From JAKVKY01 sp964293585 (GTDB taxonomy: Bacteria; Bacillota; Negativicutes; Acidaminococcales; Acidaminococcaceae), in assembly GCA_964293585.1 (NCBI GenBank), contig CAXYYS010000008.1, positions 1 through 61,535 of the forward strand: DNA of 61,535 nt, in the 5' to 3' direction. The notes under the pieces were generated by a model that worked only from the letters and a program-made list of their open reading frames with translations, was not told where the DNA came from and made no database searches. Positions 56,915 to 61,535 of the stretch are shown here, one piece after another. A program made the translations under genes and the position numbers. Each line of letters begins with the position of its first letter. Position 1 is the stretch's first letter.

Positions 56915-57641
56915 ATTTTTTCTTCCCAAGGCGTTTAGTCCGGTCATGACCATTACCGGCATGGACGCCCATCATATTAAGGATGTGTTGCGGCTCCAGG
57001 CCGGGGACCAGGTCCAGGTAGTGGCCGATGACGGCATTACCGCCCTGGGAACCATCACGGCCGTGACTACCGGCAGTATCAGCCTGGCCTGTACCCGGCT
57101 GGAAACCGGCAGCCATGAACCCCGGGTGCGCTTAGCTTTGGCCCAGGGTCTGGCTAAAGGCGAGAAGATGGAGTGGGTCATCCAGAAAGCGGTAGAGCTG
57201 GGTGCAAGTATCATTTATCCCGTGGCCATGCGCCATGCGGTGGTGCAGTTAGATGCGGCCCAGGCCGCCAAAAAAGTACAGCGCTGGCAAAAGATCGCAG
57301 AAACGGCGGCCAAGCAGTGCAAGCGGGATCTGGTGCCTAAGGTGGCGCCGGTCCAGACCTTGGGCGAGGTTTTACAGGCAGACGCCAGTCAGATCAAACT
57401 TCTGGCTTATGAAAGCGAGCAGCAGGTCAGTTTAAAAGCCGTGCTGGAAGCGCATTCCGATGTGACTTCGGTGCTGGTGATTATCGGTCCGGAAGGCGGA
57501 CCGGCGGAAACAGAGGTGGAGGCGGCTACGGCAGCCGGAGCCATCTCCGTCAGCTTAGGGCGGCGTATCCTGCGCACAGAAACGGCCGGCATGGTAGCCC
57601 TGGCGGCCATCTTATACGCCAGCGGCGATTTGGGTTTATAA
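56907..57641 (+). CDS. rsmE: 16S rRNA (uracil1498-N3)-methyltransferase RsmE
   Basis: 244 residues, SPOUT/trefoil-knot enzyme. An N-terminal PUA-like domain (MDAHHIKDVLRLQAGDQVQV) is followed by EKMEWVIQKAVELGASIIYPV, IGPEGGPAETEVEAA and the knot-forming SLGRRILRTETA. It methylates U1498 of 16S rRNA. It overlaps prmA by 8 bp. Confidence 0.95.
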   Translation: MHRFFLPKAFSPVMTITGMDAHHIKDVLRLQAGDQVQVVADDGITALGTITAVTTGSISLACTRLETGSHEPRVRLALAQGLAKGEKMEWVIQKAVELGASIIYPVAMRHAVVQLDAAQAAKKVQRWQKIAETAAKQCKRDLVPKVAPVQTLGEVLQADASQIKLLAYESEQQVSLKAVLEAHSDVTSVLVIIGPEGGPAETEVEAATAAGAISVSLGRRILRTETAGMVALAAILYASGDLGL

Positions 57642-57661
57642 AGAGGAGCATTTAAGAGAGC

Positions 57662-58972
57662 ATGCAGAAGACAATTGCTTTTTATACTTTGGGCTGTAAG
57701 GTGAACCAGTCGGATTCCGCCAGCATGGAAGCCTTGTTCGTCCGGGAGGGGTTTAAGGTAGTACCCTTTACGGCAGGGGCGGACGTGGTGGTGGTGAATA
57801 CCTGCGTGGTAACCAATACCGGGCAGCATAAATCCCGGCAGATCATCAACCGGGCGGTCCGGAAAAATCCGGACGCACTGGTGGTAGTGACCGGGTGTTA
57901 TCCCCAAACGGCGCCGCAGGAAGTGGCGGCTATCCCCGGGGTGGATTTACTCATCGGCAACCAGGACCGTCCCCGCATCGTGGAGCTGGTGCAGGCTGCT
58001 TTAACGCAAGCTACGGTGGATACTTCCAGCTATGTACATAAGCTGGAGGCGAATACTCATTTTGAGGAGCTGTCCGGCGGGAACGAGGAAGATAAGACCA
58101 GGGCCTATTTAAAAATTCAGGAAGGCTGCAACCAGTTTTGTACCTACTGTATTATCCCCTATGCCCGTGGTCCCTTGCGTTCCCGGAGCCTGGCCAATAT
58201 TACGGCGGAAGTGCAGAGACTGGTGGATAAGGGCTACCAGGAAGTGGTACTCATCGGCATCCATCTGGGGTGTTACGGCCGGGATCTGGCTGCCGGGACT
58301 ACTTTATTTGATGCGGTAACCGCTGCCTTAAAAGTACAGGGTCTGGCACGGCTGCGGCTGGGTTCCCTGGAATCGGTGGAAGTAGAAGACCGACTGCTGC
58401 AGCTTTTTGTTACCGATAAAAGACTCTGCCCCCATTTACATCTGCCCCTGCAGTCCGGCTGCGACAAGATCCTGCAGGCTATGCACCGTCCTTATACCAC
58501 GGCGAAATTCCTGCACTTGTTGCAGCATATCCGCAGCCTGGTACCGGATATCGCCCTGACCACGGACGTGATTGTGGGCTTTCCCGGGGAGACGGAAACA
58601 GATTTTGCGGCGACAGGTGCCTTTGTACAACAGTGCGGGTTTGCCAAGATGCATATTTTCCCTTACTCAGAACGGCGGGGAACTCCTGCAGCCGTTTTAC
58701 CGGATCAGGTTCCGGAACAGGTAAAGGCGCAGCGGGCACACCGGTTAGCGGCTGTGGATGAAAGGATGCACCGGGCGTACCGTGAAACTTTACTGGGCCG
58801 GACAGTACGCGTGCTGGTGGAACAGGAAACAGCTCCCGGACTGGTGGAAGGATTGAGCGATAATTATGTGCGGGTGTCGCTGCCTGGGAGCGCATCCTGG
58901 TGCGGCCGGCTGGTGGCAGTGCGTGTAACCGGTCTCACGGGTGAAGGCGTGCGGGGCGAACGTACGGAATAA
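57662..58972 (+). CDS. mtaB: tRNA t6A37 methylthiotransferase MtaB
   Basis: 436 residues. An N-terminal UPF0004 domain has FYTLGCKVNQSDS and further cluster cysteines in NTCVVTN and VTGCYPQ. The radical SAM site is EGCNQFCTYCIIPYARG (CxxxCxxC near residue 155), and a C-terminal TRAM domain follows. It converts t6A to ms2t6A at position 37 of ANN-decoding tRNAs. KVNQSDS rather than the MiaB-type N-terminus supports MtaB. Confidence 0.94.
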   Translation: MQKTIAFYTLGCKVNQSDSASMEALFVREGFKVVPFTAGADVVVVNTCVVTNTGQHKSRQIINRAVRKNPDALVVVTGCYPQTAPQEVAAIPGVDLLIGNQDRPRIVELVQAALTQATVDTSSYVHKLEANTHFEELSGGNEEDKTRAYLKIQEGCNQFCTYCIIPYARGPLRSRSLANITAEVQRLVDKGYQEVVLIGIHLGCYGRDLAAGTTLFDAVTAALKVQGLARLRLGSLESVEVEDRLLQLFVTDKRLCPHLHLPLQSGCDKILQAMHRPYTTAKFLHLLQHIRSLVPDIALTTDVIVGFPGETETDFAATGAFVQQCGFAKMHIFPYSERRGTPAAVLPDQVPEQVKAQRAHRLAAVDERMHRAYRETLLGRTVRVLVEQETAPGLVEGLSDNYVRVSLPGSASWCGRLVAVRVTGLTGEGVRGERTE

Positions 58973-59111
58973 AAAAGCGCAACAAGAAAAAACGGCCGCA
59001 GTCTGTGAGCCGCATTTAAGAAGTTTTTGTGAAGCTGGCAGCAGGAAAAAGGATTTTGCGCCGCCATGTTGAACTTAATCTGTAGTAATTTATGAAGGAG
59101 GAGGACCAAGG

Positions 59112-59447
59112 ATGAGTGATTGTATTTTCTGCCGTATCATCGCCGGCGAGATTCCTTCCCAAAAGGTTTATGAGGATGAGAAGATGATCGCGATTAAGGA
59201 CGTGTCGCCGGCAGCGCCTGTGCATGTTTTGCTTTTGCCCAAAAAGCATTATGACAATATCATGACCGCAGACCCGGACCTGGTAAAGTATATGCTGGGT
59301 AAGGTGGAAGCTTTGGCGGCGCAGCTGGGCGTTAAGGAAAAAGGGTTCCGCATCGTGATTAACACGGGTAAGGAAGGCGGGCAATCTGTAAATCATTTAC
59401 ATATCCACCTGATTGGCGGTAAAGAATTAGGGTGGCCGCCCTGCTGA
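59112..59447 (+). CDS. HIT-family purine nucleoside phosphoramidase (HinT-like)
   Basis: 111 residues. It begins SDCIFCRIIAGEIPS and carries the catalytic histidine triad NHLHIHLIGG near the C-terminus. It probably hydrolyses AMP-lysine-type phosphoramidates in the cytosol; the in vivo substrate is not certain. GAAGGAGGAGG (59092-59102) precedes the ATG. A 139-nt gap to mtaB holds no recognised element. Confidence 0.93.
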   Translation: MSDCIFCRIIAGEIPSQKVYEDEKMIAIKDVSPAAPVHVLLLPKKHYDNIMTADPDLVKYMLGKVEALAAQLGVKEKGFRIVINTGKEGGQSVNHLHIHLIGGKELGWPPC

Positions 59448-59451
59448 TTTC

Positions 59452-59480
59452 TTGACAGTCGCAGGCGAATAATATATAAT
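59452..59480 (+). promoter_or_regulatory. Consensus promoter of rpsU
   Basis: TTGACA (59452-59457), 17-bp spacer, TATAAT (59475-59480): a perfect sigma-A consensus, starting only 4 bases after the HIT gene stop. High expression is expected. Confidence 0.9.
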
Positions 59481-59493
59481 AGCTTAGTAAATA

Positions 59494-59554
59494 CTGTTGG
59501 TAAAGTAGCTACTTTACCTGACAGCTACACTTAAAATACACTTCCCTAAGTGTG
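59494..59554 (+). other. Structured 5' leader of rpsU, two hairpins
   Basis: Hairpin 1: CTGT (59494-59497) plus GGTAAAGT (59499-59506) pair with ACTTTACC (59511-59518) plus ACAG (59521-59524), loop AGCT; its centre is a perfect 20-bp palindrome. Hairpin 2: ACACTT (59538-59543)/AAGTGT (59548-59553), loop CCCT, ending just before the ribosome-binding site. It could be a translational control site for S21; no known leader class was recognised. Confidence 0.6.
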
Positions 59555-59572
59555 TGGAGGGAGGGAGATTAG

Positions 59573-59749
59573 ATGGCAGAAGTTAAGGTCGGCAAAGGTG
59601 AGTCTTTGGAGAGCGCCCTGCGCAGATTTAAGAGAGCTACCCAGAAAGCGGGTATCCTTTCTGAAGTTAGAAAGCGTGAGCACTACGAGAAGCCCAGCGT
59701 AGCCAGAAAGAAAAAGTCTGAAGCAGCTCGTAAGCGCAAGACCAGATAA
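59573..59749 (+). CDS. rpsU: 30S ribosomal protein S21
   Basis: 58 residues, very basic. It begins MAEVKVGKGESLESALRRFK and continues KRATQKAGILSEVRKREHYEKP in the typical S21 pattern, ending in an Arg/Lys-rich tail (ARKRKTR). It joins the 30S platform late and helps mRNA start-site selection. GGAGGGAGGGAG (59557-59568) is a strong ribosome-binding site. yqeY begins 15 nt later and is cotranscribed, a conserved Firmicutes pair. Confidence 0.97.
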   Translation: MAEVKVGKGESLESALRRFKRATQKAGILSEVRKREHYEKPSVARKKKSEAARKRKTR

Positions 59750-59764
59750 TGGAGGCGCGTCTGC

Positions 59765-60214
59765 ATGTCAATTAAGGACCAGTTAGTCGCGGATATGAAA
59801 CAGGCCATGAAGGACCGTGAAGCTGGTAAGTTACGTTTAGCCGTCATCAGGATGGCACGTAATGATATCAGAAATGCCGAGATTAACGGGAAAAAAGATT
59901 TAACGGATAATGAAGTCATCTCCATCCTGCGCAAAGGCGTCAAGATGCGTGAAGACTCCATCACAGAGTTTACCAAGGGTGGACGTCAGGATTTGGTGGA
60001 TCAGAACAAAGCTGAAATCGCCATCTTGGAAAAATATCTGCCCGCTGTTATGAGCCAGGAAGAATTAACCGCGCTGGTAACAGCAGCCATTAAGGAAACC
60101 GGAGCCACCGGGCCCAAGGATATGGGCAAGGTGATGAAGGCCGTGATGGCTAAGGCGGAAGGCCGTGCTGATGGCAAACAAATCAATACGGTGGTCCGGG
60201 GTTTACTTAAATAG
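59765..60214 (+). CDS. yqeY: GatB/YqeY-domain protein
   Basis: 149 residues. It has the helical YqeY fold similar to the GatB tail: MKQAMKDREAGKLRLAVIRM, KGVKMREDSITEF and GPKDMGKVMKAVM, then ADGKQINTVVRGLL. Family members may bind tRNA, but no activity is established. It follows rpsU directly and ends before a terminator. Confidence 0.93.
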   Translation: MSIKDQLVADMKQAMKDREAGKLRLAVIRMARNDIRNAEINGKKDLTDNEVISILRKGVKMREDSITEFTKGGRQDLVDQNKAEIAILEKYLPAVMSQEELTALVTAAIKETGATGPKDMGKVMKAVMAKAEGRADGKQINTVVRGLLK

Positions 60215-60228
60215 TTAAAACTGGAAGA

Positions 60229-60257
60229 AGCAGTGCTTAGCGGCACTGCTTTTTTTA
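60229..60257 (+). terminator. Terminator after yqeY
   Basis: AGCAGTGC (60229-60236)/GCACTGCT (60243-60250), perfect 8-bp stem, followed by TTTTTTT. Confidence 0.93.
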
Positions 60258-60432
60258 TGCCGCCGGCCGTACTTTCTTCACAAAGATTTCTCAGTTTCTG
60301 GCCGCCGGACACGCTTCTTTTTGGGGAGAAGTTCTATACTTTTTCCGGGTTTTGTGGTATCCTTAAATATATATGTAAGTTTAAAAAATGGGAGGTTTAG
60401 CCTCTCTGGAGAATATGGAAAGGAGACTTATC

Positions 60433-60936
60433 GTGAGCCTTGAGGAACAATTTGTGCTGGCGGGCATTTTTTTGCTGATCCTGGAAGTAGCCATTCCCGG
60501 GTTTGGTGTCTGTGCTGCCGGCGCGATCTTGTGTTTTACGGTAGCCGCCTACTTCTTTATGGGGGGAGGCATCGGTTCGCTGCTGGTCATCGCGCTGGTC
60601 TATGTGGTGGTTATTGCCGCCCTGGTCTGGTTGTGTCATACCTTGCCCTCCGATTGCCGCTGGAACCCTATCGTGCTTCTGGAACGCCAGAATGCGGTAA
60701 AGAGTATGGAGAAAGACGAAGACAGCTATCAGCAGCTGCTGGGTAAACAGGGCGAAGCCCTGAGCATGCTTCGTCCGGCAGGGACCGCCATGGTGGACGG
60801 CCGGCGTCTGGATGTACTTACGGAAGGCGATTATATTGCCAGCCACAGCCGGATTAAGGTTATCCGGGTAGAAGGCAGTAAGATCATAGTGAAACAAGTT
60901 GCCGCTGCTCCCACAGGTGAAAGTAGCGCTTCTTAA
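60433..60936 (+). CDS. nfeD: NfeD-family membrane protein
   Basis: 167 residues from GTG 60433, with AAAGGAGA (60419-60426) at good spacing; ATG 60415 and ATG 60388 are in frame upstream but less well placed. Three hydrophobic segments (about 5-75; LLILEVAIPGFGVCAAGAIL) precede a C-terminal OB-fold domain starting LLGKQGEALSMLRPAGTAMVDGRRLDV (key features GKxGxAxTxLRPxGxxxxxGxxxxV). NfeD proteins pair with flotillins, and the next gene is floA, so the two probably act together in membrane microdomains. Confidence 0.9.
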   Translation: MSLEEQFVLAGIFLLILEVAIPGFGVCAAGAILCFTVAAYFFMGGGIGSLLVIALVYVVVIAALVWLCHTLPSDCRWNPIVLLERQNAVKSMEKDEDSYQQLLGKQGEALSMLRPAGTAMVDGRRLDVLTEGDYIASHSRIKVIRVEGSKIIVKQVAAAPTGESSAS

Positions 60937-61089
60937 AGTGGCAGCGGTGCCGGAGCAGCAGTCAGGCTGGCCGGTGACCGCTGGCTTGTTTATAGGGATT
61001 GTGGTGCAGAGATTGCCGGGCAGTGAACGGCATCTGCAGGAAAACTAAGGTGAAAGAGACTTAAGCGCTGCTTAAGCAGGAGGAAAATA

Positions 61090-61535
61090 ATGTTGCAGTT
61101 TTTATTCAGCGGGGCCTTTTCTTTTATCATTATCGTGATGCTGATTGCCCTGTTCTTGAATTTTGTGCCTTTGGGTTTATGGATTTCCGCCATTGCCGCC
61201 GGCGTGAACGTGGGTATTTTTAATCTGGTGGGCATGCGTCTGCGCCGGGTGCCGGCCGCCCAAATCGTGCTGCCGCTTATTAAAGCAAATAAGGCGGGCC
61301 TGGATGTGAATGCCAACCAGCTGGAAGCGCATTACCTGGCCGGTGGTAACGTGGACCGGGTCATTGACGCCCTGATTGCGGCGCACCGGGCCGAGATTCC
61401 TTTGACTTTTGAACGGGCCTGTGCCATTGACCTGGCCGGCCGTAACGTGCTGGAAGCCGTACAGATGAGTGTTAATCCGGAAGTTATTGAGACGCCTACG
61501 GTTAGCGCGGTGGCCAAGAATGGTATTGAGCTGAA
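61090..61535 (+). CDS. floA: Flotillin-like protein FloA, 5' part (runs off the window)
   Basis: 148 full codons are visible and the frame remains open at the window end. The N-terminus has a hydrophobic hairpin (SFIIIVMLIALFLNFVPLGLW in part), then VGMRLRRVPAAQIV, a conserved region and a PHB/SPFH-type domain beginning around residue 70 (LDVNANQLEAHYLAGGNV). FloA scaffolds functional membrane microdomains. AGGAGG is at 61078-61083. A small hairpin CTTAAGC/GCTTAAG (61060-61076) lies directly before it. Confidence 0.93.
   Translation, partial: MLQFLFSGAFSFIIIVMLIALFLNFVPLGLWISAIAAGVNVGIFNLVGMRLRRVPAAQIVLPLIKANKAGLDVNANQLEAHYLAGGNVDRVIDALIAAHRAEIPLTFERACAIDLAGRNVLEAVQMSVNPEVIETPTVSAVAKNGIEL

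Noticed and set aside
1..61535. CRISPR arrays, tRNA or rRNA genes, prophage genes
   Set aside because: None was recognised on either strand. The only mobile element is the IS3-family insertion.

Overview
The window comes from a Firmicutes-type chromosome of medium GC and is nearly fully coding. Several features are typical of low-GC Gram-positive lineages: a CggR-controlled glycolytic operon, Sbp and DUF881 proteins beside ftsZ, a CIRCE-controlled hrcA-grpE-dnaK-dnaJ operon, a preQ1-I riboswitch and CsoR copper control. MurE carries a DNPR motif, which points to meso-diaminopimelate peptidoglycan. A K+-dependent-type membrane pyrophosphatase, a comG-like pseudopilin operon and the absence of sporulation genes would suit an anaerobic member of the Negativicutes (for example Acidaminococcaceae). 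That placement is an inference and cannot be proved from this window.

Layout. 1-1350: queuosine salvage/reduction unit (queT, queF) behind a preQ1-I riboswitch. 1379-8396: lower-glycolysis operon cggR-gap-[pgk-tpi fusion]-gpmI-eno with its CggR operator. 8512-10941: secG and the pyrophosphatase hppA. 11009-15627: esterase, thioesterase, rnr, smpB and a YgjP-type metalloprotein. 15895-20133: comG-like operon (inner-membrane platform protein, major pseudopilin, three minor pseudopilin-like proteins and a long last protein) without an ATPase gene. 20277-22962: sfsA (minus strand), an RlmI-type methyltransferase and an HD-domain protein. 23075-26514 (minus): copA and csoR with two CsoR operators, plus a DUF1858 protein. 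26653-40811: division and cell-wall cluster mraZ-rsmH-ftsL-murE-murF-mraY-murD-murG-murC-ddl-ftsQ-DUF881-sbp-ftsZ, in which ftsI, ftsW, murB and ftsA are missing from their usual places. 40899-44660: nrdR, rpsT, a nitroreductase, a metallophosphoesterase and a DUF1624 membrane protein. 44740-46117: a complete IS3-family element with 4-bp target duplications, inserted in an intergenic tandem repeat. 46453-47703: a MerR-type regulator and a flavodoxin-like lipoprotein. 47720-50874: lepA and hemW. 50885-55927: heat-shock operon. 55909-61535: prmA, rsmE, mtaB, HIT protein, rpsU, yqeY, nfeD and the start of floA, which runs off the window.

How it works together. Most of the window is housekeeping: carbon flux from glyceraldehyde-3-phosphate to phosphoenolpyruvate, peptidoglycan precursor synthesis and septum assembly, protein folding, and rRNA/tRNA modification. 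Local regulation is unusually readable: riboswitch plus terminators, CggR, MraZ, CsoR, CIRCE and a MerR-type 19-bp-spacer promoter are all visible as sequence.

No clearly new defence or mobile system is present. The most interesting items are the in-frame PGK-TIM fusion, the ATPase-less comG-like operon with its unusual last gene, the depleted dcw cluster, the CopA with a C-terminal CopZ-like domain, the lipoprotein flavodoxin with its MerR regulator, and several structured leaders (notably upstream of rpsU) that match no class I recognise. Annotation is from reading the sequence only; no database searches were run.
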